Part shown: in pieces, positions 36,388 through 44,361 of the stretch
How positions within the stretch are numbered: position 1 is the first letter of the stretch
How the letters are laid out: each line of letters begins with the position of its first letter
Source of the DNA: Roseibium aggregatum IAM 12614
GTDB lineage: Bacteria > Pseudomonadota > Alphaproteobacteria > Rhizobiales > Stappiaceae
Assembly (NCBI RefSeq): GCF_000168975.1
Contig: NZ_AAUW01000030.1
Location: forward strand, 1-62,357
DNA length: 62,357 nt
Direction: 5' to 3'
Program-made: the position numbers and the translations under genes
Notes under the pieces: generated by a model
Databases searched by the model: none
Told to the model about the DNA's origin: nothing
What the model saw: only the letters and a program-made list of their open reading frames with translations

Positions 36388-36425
36388 TGCAGTGCAAAAA
36401 ATGTTGCAATGCAGCACGACATGCA
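36388..36425. promoter_or_regulatory. TGC-rich repeats upstream of the second phasin gene (PhaR-like sites)
   Basis: TGCAGTGCA (36388-36396), TTGCAATGCAGCA (36404-36416) and ATGCAC (36421-36426) are clustered about 100 bases before the phasin start. PhaR of Paracoccus and Rhodobacter binds TGC/GCA-rich motifs in phaP promoters and releases them on PHB. The remaining 36210-36524 stretch holds no gene. Confidence 0.5.
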
Positions 36426-36524
36426 CTATGTAAGGGATGCGGATGACGACAGGGTCCGCCGGCAAACGTATCGGCGGAAAGAAATGACACCAATGATCGC
36501 ATCCGGACTCAAGGAGATGAGATC

Positions 36525-37043
36525 ATGACTGACACCACAACCACTGGCCCGGCAAAAACGGCCCCGAAAGCCCGCACCACCAAAGCGAAAACCGCTGCTC
36601 CTGGTGTAGCTTTCCCGGACTTTGAAGCCTTTGCCATGCCGAAAATGGAAGTTCCTGCCATGTTCCGTGAAGCCACGGAAAAAGGCATCGAGAACGCCCG
36701 CGAAGCTTATGCAAAAGTGAAAAACGCTGCTGAAGACGCGACTGACCTGATGGAAGACACCTTCGAAACGTCCCGTCAGGGTGTTGTCGAATTCAACCAC
36801 AAGGCTGTTGATGCTGCAAAAGCCAACACCGACGCTGCTTTCACTTTCGTCAAGGACATCATGTCTGCAAAGAGCCTGGCTGAAGCTATCGAGCTGCAGT
36901 CCACGTTTGCTCGCCAGCAGTTTGACGCTCTGAGCGCCCAGTCCAAGGAAATGCAGGAGCTGGCTACCAAGCTCGGCACCGACGTTTCCGCTCCGGTCAA
37001 GGAAGCGTTCGAGAAGTCCTTCAAGGACATGAAGCTCAACTAA
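36525..37043 (+). CDS. Phasin family protein, long (PhaP-like)
   Basis: 172 residues. A Lys/Thr/Ala-rich N-terminal segment (about 1-27) precedes FPDFEAFAMPKMEVPAMFREATEKGIENAREAYAKV and the helical phasin core LMEDTFETSRQGVVEFNHKAVDAAKANTDAAFTFVKDIMSAKSLAEAIELQS. Codon use is richer in GCT and other T-ending codons than in neighbouring genes, as in very highly expressed proteins. TGC-rich repeats upstream suggest PhaR control. AAGGAG precedes ATG 36525. Several hairpins follow the gene. Confidence 0.88.
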   Translation: MTDTTTTGPAKTAPKARTTKAKTAAPGVAFPDFEAFAMPKMEVPAMFREATEKGIENAREAYAKVKNAAEDATDLMEDTFETSRQGVVEFNHKAVDAAKANTDAAFTFVKDIMSAKSLAEAIELQSTFARQQFDALSAQSKEMQELATKLGTDVSAPVKEAFEKSFKDMKLN

Positions 37044-37059
37044 TCGGCTTATCGGGCGG

Positions 37060-37153
37060 CCGCACTCACACGAGTGCGGATTGCCCAGGCCATGCCGAGA
37101 CCCTCGGCAAGCAGTTGATATGCCCGGAGCATCGCTCCGGGCATTTGCTTTTC
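37060..37153 (+). terminator. Three consecutive hairpins ending the phasin transcript
   Basis: CCGCACTC/GAGTGCGG (37060-37079), GCCGAG/CTCGGC (37094-37108) and ATGCCCGGAGC/GCTCCGGGCAT (37120-37144) follow each other. Only the last has a following T-rich stretch (TTGCTTTTC) and is the likely terminator. Confidence 0.65.
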
Positions 37154-37269
37154 AACAGCTCGAAAATTTCCGCAAATTCCCGCTTGCGGGTTGGAAAAAA
37201 CGAGTTTAGAAGACGCCCTTGCAAATGGCGGCACGGGTCAGTATGGTCCGCGTCACCTCACGCCTTTAA

Positions 37270-37346
37270 GCAGACGTAGCTCAGTTGGTTAGAGCGTCGG
37301 ATTGTGGCTCCGAAGGTCGGTGGTTCGAATCCACTCGTCTGTACCA
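37270..37346 (+). tRNA. tRNA-His (GTG)
   Basis: A 77-base cloverleaf with encoded CCA. The anticodon loop TTGTGGC sits on stem TCGGA/TCCGA. The T arm contains GGTTCGAATCC. The acceptor stem pairs GCAGACG with CGTCTGT and the discriminator is A73. There is no G-1:C73 pair, which is the known deviation of many alphaproteobacterial histidine tRNAs. Confidence 0.97.
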
Positions 37347-37725
37347 TCCCCCTCTTCTTAAACTCTAAGATTTATTTTTTGGAACGCGAGACATTCTTGC
37401 TGCCATTGCTTTGGCTGAGCGCTGCAGTATGGTGCTCCAAGAATGCTGCTACTGCACTGCAGAATGCGCACCTACAGGCAATCAAAGGCCGGCGAACCCG
37501 CAGTGGCTGCCTGATATTCCTTCAAAATACCAATGATCTTTCTTCGCACAATCTGGATCGCTTCATAGTCTGTAACCTTAACTTGGAAACAGACTTACCT
37601 CAAAACACTGAAATTTGGGCTGAGCAGATCAACCATATGGCGTGAAGTCTGGTTGCAATACCTTAAGTCGCTCGAATACACTGAATTGCGGTGTCAATGA
37701 ATTGTACCTGAGTGTGTGATTACCC
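37347..37725. other. AT-richer stretch 3' of tRNA-His without a convincing gene
   Basis: The 113-codon frame starting inside the tRNA (37304-37645) has no family features and is rejected. Base composition drops visibly relative to the flanks and stays low through the next gene, which suggests acquired DNA beside the tRNA. Confidence 0.5.
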
Positions 37726-38925
37726 ATGATCATCCGAATCCTCATGATCTTTTTGGTCACCATCCTTCCTTCTGTGGGAAAAGCCGAACTTAGCTACAAT
37801 TCGGGGGAGGGGGACGATGGTCTGAGGTTTGTTGTTGTCGAGGGTACCTTCACACCCAGTGATGACCTGTCCGAATTCGAGAAAGTCATTCGTTCTTTCA
37901 ATCCCAACGTGATCGGCTTTGACAGTGACGGCGGGAACATTTTCAAGGCGATGGAACTTGGTCGGATCATCAGATCACACGGGTTAGCCACGATCCAACT
38001 CCGCCAGCTGGAATGCGCTTCCGCTTGCGCCCTGGCATTTATGGGTGGCCGATCACGATATGCTGAACCGGGCTCCATCGGCGTGCACAAGTCTTCGTTC
38101 TCGCCAACAACTCCTTTCAACAAGGAGGAGGCTGTTTCTGCTGTTCAGGACGTCACTGCGGACATTATTGGGTACATGGTGGAGATGGGAGTGAACCCCG
38201 CACTCTTGCAGCTCGCATTCAAGACTGAAGCGAATGACATTAGATATCTCTCTGGGCAGGAGATGGCTAACTTTGGAGTTACCTTGTCTGAGGGTGCCAC
38301 GGACACGGCCGCAATCTCCAAGCCATCAAGCGAAACAAAGCCGTATGTCGCATCACGACCTTCCGTATCGACAAATCCGAAGCAAGTTGAGCCGAGCAGG
38401 GTTACCATTCCCGTTGCTCGTTCTGGACGTGTCCGGCACCCCAAGGGTTCAGTTTTAATGAAGGCGGCACCTGACGGGAAATCTCATAGCCTGCGTCGCT
38501 TTACAAATGGCGTAGCTGTACAAATCACTGGTGAGGAAGACCGCTGGTATCGTGTGAATGTTGCAGGCGTAACCGGGTATATGCATCATACATGGATACG
38601 AGTGGATCAATTCGATGCCACACCTGGCGAGCTTAGACTCATCCAGGTCAAAAGTTTCGACAACATCGATGAAGCGGTTGGCTACGCTATGGCCAGAGAT
38701 CTTCCTTTGGCGGTCTACCTTGCGACCAATGGATGGTATGCGGTGACGATTGCTAAGCCATTCGACAAGGAAGAAGCTCTCTATTTCACCAAGGGGTTGA
38801 AAAAGGAAGGTGCCATCCCGAGCGACAGTTTTGTGACTATGGGAAATACCTATGTAATGAAAATCTGTTGCGGGACAGGTTCGACATACGGGGAAGCCTC
38901 GAGTGCATCCGGTTACGGTCAGTAA
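37726..38925 (+). CDS. Secreted ClpP/crotonase-fold protein with SH3-like and SPOR-like C-terminus
   Basis: 399 residues. Signal peptide MIIRILMIFLVTILPSVGKA, then a domain like periplasmic ClpP-fold proteins: VIGFDSDGGNIFKAMELGRII, CASACALAFMGG with the candidate nucleophile Ser in the SAC turn, and GSIGVHKSSF with a candidate His. A linker leads to a bacterial SH3 module (about 235-295: GSVLMKAAPDGKSHSLRRF, WYRVNVAGVTGYMHHTWI). A final SPOR-like repeat domain follows (FDNIDEAVGYAMARDLPLAVYLATNGWYAVTIAKPFDKEEALYF). A protease or wall-binding role is inferred from the folds. It is less GC-rich than its neighbours and lies next to tRNA-His, so horizontal origin is likely. Confidence 0.7.
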   Translation: MIIRILMIFLVTILPSVGKAELSYNSGEGDDGLRFVVVEGTFTPSDDLSEFEKVIRSFNPNVIGFDSDGGNIFKAMELGRIIRSHGLATIQLRQLECASACALAFMGGRSRYAEPGSIGVHKSSFSPTTPFNKEEAVSAVQDVTADIIGYMVEMGVNPALLQLAFKTEANDIRYLSGQEMANFGVTLSEGATDTAAISKPSSETKPYVASRPSVSTNPKQVEPSRVTIPVARSGRVRHPKGSVLMKAAPDGKSHSLRRFTNGVAVQITGEEDRWYRVNVAGVTGYMHHTWIRVDQFDATPGELRLIQVKSFDNIDEAVGYAMARDLPLAVYLATNGWYAVTIAKPFDKEEALYFTKGLKKEGAIPSDSFVTMGNTYVMKICCGTGSTYGEASSASGYGQ

Positions 38926-39188
38926 ACGTACGGTCACCTCTGAAGCTGCCTGTCGTCACCCCTAAAGTCCACTCGCACATTGATCGATAGAGGACGTTGG
39001 CCTCCTTGAGCGCGCCAACGATGTTTGAAGGTGGCGTGAGCTGGTGCCCCCTTGGCCTGGCCATAGTTGTCAAATGCCGCTTATGGATTTCAAGACAAGA
39101 AACGGATAGTTCGGTTCGGCTCGATCATGACACCTGTCACGCGGACCCTGGCTCAGGCCGGGGCCAATGACAGACAGGAGAAAACGTC

Positions 39189-39947
39189 ATGGAACTCGAA
39201 AACAAGTCGATCATCATCACCGGGGCAAGCAGTGGGATCGGCGCTGCTGCAGCGGCATTGTTTGCTGCCGAAGGAGCGAATGTCGTGCTCGGTGCGCGGC
39301 GTTCCGAGGAGCTTGAGGCTGTTGCTTCCAAAATTCTTAAGGCCAACGGCACTGCCGTGTTCCTGGACGGTGACGTCAAGGACGAGGGCTATGCTGACGC
39401 GCTCGTCGACCTTGCCCTGAAGGAGTTTGGCCGGCTGGATGGTGCCTTCAACAATGCGGGCATCGTCGGCGCGATGGAGCCGATCCCGGACATGGAGATT
39501 GGCAACTGGAAAGAAGTCCTCACGGTCAACCTGACCGCGGCTTTTCTAGCTGCAAAGGTGCAGATACCGGCCATGAAGAAAACCGGTGGTGGATCGATCG
39601 TCTTCACATCGTCATTCGTTGGGTTCAGCAACGCAGGCATGCCTGGCATGGGCGCTTATGCAGCCTCCAAAGCCGGTCTTAACGGGCTTGTGCAATCACT
39701 TGCTGCCGACCATGCCGCAGAAGGTATTCGCGCCCATGCCCTGATGCCCGGTGGCACGATTACGCCGGCCGGTGGGGAAGGCAATCCCGACGTCATGGCG
39801 TTCATTGCCGGACTGCATCCCATGAAGCGTATGGCTGACGCGAGGGAGATCGCCCAGGCGGCGCTCTTCCTGCTGTCTGATCGGGCGAGCTTCATGACGG
39901 GAAGCCCGACGATTGTCGATGGCGGCATGTCCATTCGGCTGACATAA
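39189..39947 (+). CDS. SDR family oxidoreductase
   Basis: 252 residues of a classical short-chain dehydrogenase. It has TGASSGIG nucleotide motif (11-18), NNAGIVG, catalytic Ser in FTSSFVG, Tyr-x3-Lys in YAASKAG, and the closing GSPTIVDGGMSIRLT typical of glucose-dehydrogenase-like reductases. GGAG lies before the ATG. Substrate unknown; no operon partner. Confidence 0.88.
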   Translation: MELENKSIIITGASSGIGAAAAALFAAEGANVVLGARRSEELEAVASKILKANGTAVFLDGDVKDEGYADALVDLALKEFGRLDGAFNNAGIVGAMEPIPDMEIGNWKEVLTVNLTAAFLAAKVQIPAMKKTGGGSIVFTSSFVGFSNAGMPGMGAYAASKAGLNGLVQSLAADHAAEGIRAHALMPGGTITPAGGEGNPDVMAFIAGLHPMKRMADAREIAQAALFLLSDRASFMTGSPTIVDGGMSIRLT

Positions 39948-40068
39948 GCACACGACTTTGCCACAAGGCGGTCGGCCGCCTTGTGGCAAGATTTATGGGG
40001 CCACACCCAAAAAGGTCTCCGCAGCGAAATGACAATGTGGTCGAAATTCAAGAGACCGGTCGCCCAAC

Positions 40069-40842
40069 TCAAGGGGTCAGAAGTGTTGCCGCCACATGCG
40101 CGGCAACAGTCTCCAGATCGGCATCGTGGATGCCATGTTGGCGCAGGGCATTGACTGTGCGGAACAGATAGTTTGCCGCCGAGCCCCAACTGCCGGTCGC
40201 AGTCGCCAGGTGCCGAACGATGGCTGCTCGCGGCAAAGCGCCGGCATAGTGCCGGTGCTGCCTGTCGATCGTGAAGGCGATTGCCGCTCCGAAGGTTCCT
40301 CCCCCTTTATCCTGGATCCCCACCCATTGCGGAATGTATCCGCCAAACAGCATCTCGCGGCTCCACAGAAGCGGAAGCTCCGTGCTGATTTGGTCTTCGT
40401 TGAGGCGATAGGCCAACCCGGTACATGCCCTCCCGCGATCAAGCCCCAACGCCAGACCCGGTTGCGCTTTTGTCCCTCGGCCCGCTGTCATTGAAAGGCA
40501 GAAGGCCCGGTGCCAGCCTTCGACGCGTGCGTATCTGCGCTCCACCACGTTCATGGCCGGGTTCCAGATGAGAGACCCATAGGCAAATACCCAGACGTCA
40601 CCTGCAGGCCGGTGTGCCATGAAGGCCTCCAGCGACGCTGCTCGCTCTGTCTCGGACATGAGACGGATGCCTGGGTCGTCTTCTGCTGCGAGCGAAGCGG
40701 CATGGCCAGAGGCAAGGCCGGCCCGCGTAAGAGCGGGCGCCGGGACAGGATCTTCAGAAGCCTGACCATCAGTACCGGCAACGTGACGGCGTTCGAAGCT
40801 GGCGGCTCCTGAAGGCAAAGCATGTTGGACGGATGCTGACAT
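40069..40842 (-). CDS. ChaC-type gamma-glutamylcyclotransferase
   Basis: 257 residues. The fold hallmark VFAYGSLIWNP lies near 84-94, followed by GWHRAFCLSM, RGRACTGLAYRL and LLWSREMLFGGYIPQWV, with the glutamate in WSREM a candidate catalytic residue of the ChaC family. These enzymes cleave glutathione to 5-oxoproline and Cys-Gly. An N-terminal extension of about 80 residues is low-complexity and may not be part of the enzyme. ATG 40842 has AGGAG upstream. An inverted repeat lies 12 bases before the start. Confidence 0.85.
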   Translation of the reverse strand: MSASVQHALPSGAASFERRHVAGTDGQASEDPVPAPALTRAGLASGHAASLAAEDDPGIRLMSETERAASLEAFMAHRPAGDVWVFAYGSLIWNPAMNVVERRYARVEGWHRAFCLSMTAGRGTKAQPGLALGLDRGRACTGLAYRLNEDQISTELPLLWSREMLFGGYIPQWVGIQDKGGGTFGAAIAFTIDRQHRHYAGALPRAAIVRHLATATGSWGSAANYLFRTVNALRQHGIHDADLETVAAHVAATLLTP

Positions 40843-40853
40843 GGGGGCTCCTG

Positions 40854-40876
40854 AATTGGCGTTGATAGCGCCAATT
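40854..40876. promoter_or_regulatory. 8-bp inverted repeat in the chaC-ada divergent region
   Basis: AATTGGCG-N7-CGCCAATT is a perfect inverted repeat, 12 bases upstream of the chaC-type start codon, where a bound protein would block transcription or translation. The regulator is unknown. Confidence 0.5.
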
Positions 40877-41053
40877 TAGAAAGACCGAATGCTGCGCCCA
40901 CTCCGTTCTCTGCCTTGATATTCGAATTCGCCCGTGGCTCGGGAACCGGGTCGCAGAGGGGTCTGATTTGAAGGTAAGGACCGGAGTGCGCGGCCGTAAT
41001 GCCGGTGGCAGGATCAGCGAAGTTGAAGACAACAAGTCCGGGAAGACGCACCA

Positions 41054-42130
41054 ATGGAAGCCGTACACACCAATGAGATAAAGCTGCCCGTTGCCGAGGA
41101 TCCCCGGTGGGCACGCATCGCTGCCCGCGACAAGACCGCAGACGGCCAGTTCTGGTATTCCGTTTCAACGACCGGGGTTTACTGTCGCCCTTCGTGCCCG
41201 TCGCGCCTGGCCAATCCGAAGAACGTGCAGCTCCACAAAACGCTTGAAAGCGCGCGGGCAACCGGTTTCAGGGCATGTAAACGATGCAAGCCGGAGGGCC
41301 TGCCTCCCGGCGCCGAGAATGCCGCTGTCGTTGCCAGGGCTTGCCGCCTCATTGAACAAAGCGAGGAAGAGCCGTCGCTGGACGACCTCGCGCGCTCCGT
41401 AGGTCGCAGCCCGAGCTACTTTCACCGTATATTCAAGGCGGCGACAGGCCTTACACCGAAGGACTATGCCTCGGCCCACCGGGCCAACAAGGTTCGCGAC
41501 GGACTTGGTTCCGGAATTACGGTGACCGAGGCCATCTACGACGCAGGCTTCAACTCCAGCGGACGCTTTTACGAAAAGTCCACTGGAATGCTGGGCATGA
41601 CACCGTCGCAATATCGCGCCGGCGGGGCGGATGAGGAAATCAGATTCGCGGTCGGCCAGACGTCTCTTGGTGCAATCCTGGTCGCATCCAGCAGGAAAGG
41701 CGTTGTTTCGATTCTCCTTGGACATGATCCGGGCGAATTGGTCAGGGACCTGCAGGATCGGTTCCCGAAGGCAAGACTGGTTGGTGCGGACCACGACTAT
41801 GAAGTGCTGGTCGCACGGGTGGTCGGGTTCGTCGAGTGTCCGAGGATCGGCCTGGATCTTCCTCTTGATGTCCGCGGCACCGTTTTTCAGCAAAGGGTAT
41901 GGCAAGCCCTTCAGGAAATCCCTGCCGGCGAAACGGTCTCCTACGCGGAAGTTGCCCGGCGCATCAAGGCACCAAAAGCAACCCGCGCCGTCGCACGGGC
42001 CTGTGCCGCAAACAACCTCGCGGTGGCCATTCCCTGCCACCGTGTGGTGCGCAATGACGGTTCACTTTCGGGCTATGCATGGGGTGTCGACCGTAAGCGC
42101 GATCTGATCGAGCGGGAGAAGCTGGCATGA
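41054..42130 (+). CDS. ada: Bifunctional DNA alkylation repair protein/transcriptional activator Ada
   Basis: 358 residues. The N-terminal zinc domain has four cysteines (Cys44, 48, 75, 78: GVYCRPSCPSR and ACKRCKPEG), the first being the phosphotriester acceptor. An AraC-type helix-turn-helix follows (SVGRSPSYFHRIFKAATGLTPKDYASAHR). The C-terminal O6-alkylguanine transferase carries the acceptor Cys328 in IPCHRVV. Methylation of the N-terminal Cys makes the protein an activator of its own operon. The stop overlaps the start of the dioxygenase gene (ATGA). Confidence 0.95.
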   Translation: MEAVHTNEIKLPVAEDPRWARIAARDKTADGQFWYSVSTTGVYCRPSCPSRLANPKNVQLHKTLESARATGFRACKRCKPEGLPPGAENAAVVARACRLIEQSEEEPSLDDLARSVGRSPSYFHRIFKAATGLTPKDYASAHRANKVRDGLGSGITVTEAIYDAGFNSSGRFYEKSTGMLGMTPSQYRAGGADEEIRFAVGQTSLGAILVASSRKGVVSILLGHDPGELVRDLQDRFPKARLVGADHDYEVLVARVVGFVECPRIGLDLPLDVRGTVFQQRVWQALQEIPAGETVSYAEVARRIKAPKATRAVARACAANNLAVAIPCHRVVRNDGSLSGYAWGVDRKRDLIEREKLA

Positions 42131-42879
42131 AGACCACCTCCACCGTCCCGGAACGTTCGGGCGTCACCAAGACCTCCGTTGAAGCGCGGGTCGCCGGCTA
42201 TGATTGGACCGCTGTCAGCGAAGAATTGAACGGTCATGGCTGTGCCGCGCTGCCAGGACTTTTGTCGCCCGAGGAGTGTCGTGCCCTCTCGTCTCTCTAT
42301 TCCGATGAGACCCATTTCAGAAGCCATGTCGTCATGGCGCGGCACGGGTTCGGCAAGGGGGAGTACCGTTATTTCAATTATCCGCTGCCGGATCTTCTCG
42401 GTGGATTGCGGACCGCGCTTTATCCGCGTTTCGCTGGTCTCGCCAACAGGTGGAACGCGACAATGGGGTTCGACCAGCGATATCCCGATACCCACGCTGA
42501 CTATCTGGTACTCTGCCATGGGGCGGGCCAGAACCGGCCGACGCCACTTTTGCTGCAGTACAGTCCCGGCGACTTCAACTGCCTTCACCAGGACCTTTAT
42601 GGCGAGCTTGTTTTTCCGATCCAGGTCGCGATTTTGCTGTCGGAACCAGACAAGGATTTCACAGGCGGTGAGTTCTGCATGACCGAACAACGCCCCCGCA
42701 TGCAGAGCCGCGTTGAGGTCGTGAGCCTGCGTCAAGGCGATGCGGTTGCCTTTGCCGTTCACAGCCGTCCGGTTCAGGGAACGAAGGGGACCTACCGTGT
42801 GAACATGAGGCACGGCGTGAGCCGCGTCCGCTCCGGCATTCGGCATACCGCAGGAATTATCTTTCATGACGCGAAATGA
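42127..42879 (+). CDS. 2OG-Fe(II) dioxygenase family protein coupled to ada
   Basis: 250 residues of a double-stranded beta-helix dioxygenase. The iron-binding HxD is HQD in NCLHQDLYGELVFP, the distal His is in AVHSRPVQG, and 2-oxoglutarate-binding basic residues follow in YRVNMRHGVSRVRSG. It is not AlkB itself: the AlkB NxYxxG and RxxxxxR motifs are not evident. The start overlaps the ada stop by four bases, so it should be induced with Ada. By analogy with E. coli ada-alkB it may repair alkylated DNA, RNA or protein oxidatively. Confidence 0.75.
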   Translation: MKTTSTVPERSGVTKTSVEARVAGYDWTAVSEELNGHGCAALPGLLSPEECRALSSLYSDETHFRSHVVMARHGFGKGEYRYFNYPLPDLLGGLRTALYPRFAGLANRWNATMGFDQRYPDTHADYLVLCHGAGQNRPTPLLLQYSPGDFNCLHQDLYGELVFPIQVAILLSEPDKDFTGGEFCMTEQRPRMQSRVEVVSLRQGDAVAFAVHSRPVQGTKGTYRVNMRHGVSRVRSGIRHTAGIIFHDAK

Positions 42880-43092
42880 GGGGCATCCCTTCGCACCATT
42901 GCTCGTTTTCAGGACTGTCACCTCAACTCTCAATCCGCAGGAGGTGCGCAAGAACTCCCGGCTGGATTGCAGAGGCCACGGCCCGTTCTCCCAAGAAATT
43001 AAGTGTTTCTGCCGGTTGAGGGGTGCTTAGGCCGTTGTGCGTCATGCGGGACTCAGTCTGAATGAGATCACCTGATCTCAAAGGAACGCAGA

Positions 43093-43581
43093 ATGTCCTA
43101 TCACGATGCCCCCGGTCTTGGCCGCCGTCTGGTCCGCTTGCCCGGTCAGCTTCTGCTGGCGCTTGTGAATGCGACGGCGCTGCTCGTCATTGCGGCCTGC
43201 GTGCTGTCGCTTGTCGTGCTGAACAGGGTCGACAGTGCAGGCGAACGCATCGCCGGTAATGTGACCGAAGCCGCGCTCGCCCGGTTGCAGGTCTCTCCGG
43301 CTGACTTCAAGGCCCGGATCGAAGCCCTCGACGAAAAGATATCCGCTCTCATGGCAGAGCTTACCGATCCGGATCTGAAGGACCACTGGGAAGTGGCGCA
43401 GCAATTGAAGGATCTGAACCGGAACCTTGCCGACATCAAGCTGGCGGCCGCCGGGCTGAGCGCGGCGGGTCCGGAAATCACCGACACAGCCTTTAAGCAG
43501 GCCGGCGACATGCTGACCCGTGCGCTCTACACCCTCAGGGGCTGCGAGACTGTCGTGGAAGGCTCTGGGCCGTCGAGCTGA
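43093..43581 (+). CDS. Hypothetical single-pass membrane protein
   Basis: 162 residues. One hydrophobic helix (about 19-44: LLLALVNATALLVIAACVLSLVVL) is followed by a charged, largely helical region with heptad-like character (IEALDEKISALMAELTDPDLKDHWEVAQQLKDLNRNLADIK), probably periplasmic and possibly coiled coil. I recognise no family. AAGGAACG precedes ATG 43093. It stands alone between the dioxygenase gene and a convergent GntR gene. Confidence 0.6.
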   Translation: MSYHDAPGLGRRLVRLPGQLLLALVNATALLVIAACVLSLVVLNRVDSAGERIAGNVTEAALARLQVSPADFKARIEALDEKISALMAELTDPDLKDHWEVAQQLKDLNRNLADIKLAAAGLSAAGPEITDTAFKQAGDMLTRALYTLRGCETVVEGSGPSS

Positions 43582-43671
43582 GCCTTTGACGCTCGGCGGA
43601 GCAGGGGATGATGCAAGGCGCGTTCTGGCCGAAGATGAGAGGGCGTTCGGTTCGGCGGGAGTGCTCCCGCG

Positions 43672-44361
43672 TCAGACCTGCCCTTCCTCCTGCGAAATCA
43701 GCCAGTCCTTGACCGTCTCAAGCTTGTTCTTGAGGTGGTCCTTGAGGATTTCGGCAAGCCGGGCGCCATCGCGTGCTTCCAGGCAATTCAGGATGAGTTC
43801 GTGCTCTTCCGTTGCCTGTTTCCAGCGTTCGGCGGTCATATTCGCGACATAGCGCGCCCTGCGCACCCGTGTTGCCAGCGACATGTATTGCGTGCTCAGC
43901 GTCTTGTTGCGGGCCGCGGCCAGGATGGCTTCGTGAATTTCCTGGTTGATATGGAAATAGTCGGCCAGGTTACCGGCCTCATATTCGCGAACCATCTTCT
44001 CGTGCAGGCTGCGGACATGGGCGATTTCCGCGTCAGTGATGTTCTGACAGGCAAGTTCGCCCGACAGGGCCTCCAGCGCGCCCATGACCGGGAACACCTC
44101 CTCGATGTCTTCCACGGTGATCGGCGTCACCCAGGCGCCCCGGTTGGGCTCCAGATACACCAGGCCGTCGGCAGCCATCACCTTCAGCGCCTCCCGCAAG
44201 GGAGTGCGGGAAACGCTGAACATCTCGCACAGGTCCTTTTCGGGAACCTTCTCGCCGGGTTTCAGCTCTCCGCTGACGATCAGCTCGCGCAGCGACTCGG
44301 CCAGTTCCTCGTGAAGCGATTTCCGGCGCAGGGACGTGACGGTCGCGATGGGGCGGTTCAT
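43672..44361 (-). CDS. GntR family regulator, FCD subfamily, of the YdiJ/Tct locus
   Basis: 229 residues. Winged helix (VPEKDLCEMFSVSRTPLREALKVMAADGL) and an FCD ligand domain with metal-type histidines in FHINQEIHEAIL and EEHELIL. It overlaps the dehydrogenase stop by four bases (ATGA), so it is translated with it. It is the obvious candidate to control the divergent promoter at 47268-47401, where AT-rich palindromes lie. Confidence 0.9.
   Translation of the reverse strand: MNRPIATVTSLRRKSLHEELAESLRELIVSGELKPGEKVPEKDLCEMFSVSRTPLREALKVMAADGLVYLEPNRGAWVTPITVEDIEEVFPVMGALEALSGELACQNITDAEIAHVRSLHEKMVREYEAGNLADYFHINQEIHEAILAAARNKTLSTQYMSLATRVRRARYVANMTAERWKQATEEHELILNCLEARDGARLAEILKDHLKNKLETVKDWLISQEEGQV

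Noticed and set aside
37304..37645. A 113-codon frame after tRNA-His.
   Set aside because: It starts inside the tRNA and shows no protein-like features.
38968..38975. TCCACTCG, which also occurs near the 3' end of tRNA-His, as an att repeat of an island.
   Set aside because: Eight bases are too few to separate from chance, and no integrase gene is present.
38837..39073. A 78-codon minus-strand frame as a gene remnant.
   Set aside because: It overlaps the end of the secreted protein gene and I cannot match it to a family. It may be a relic, but the sequence does not show it.
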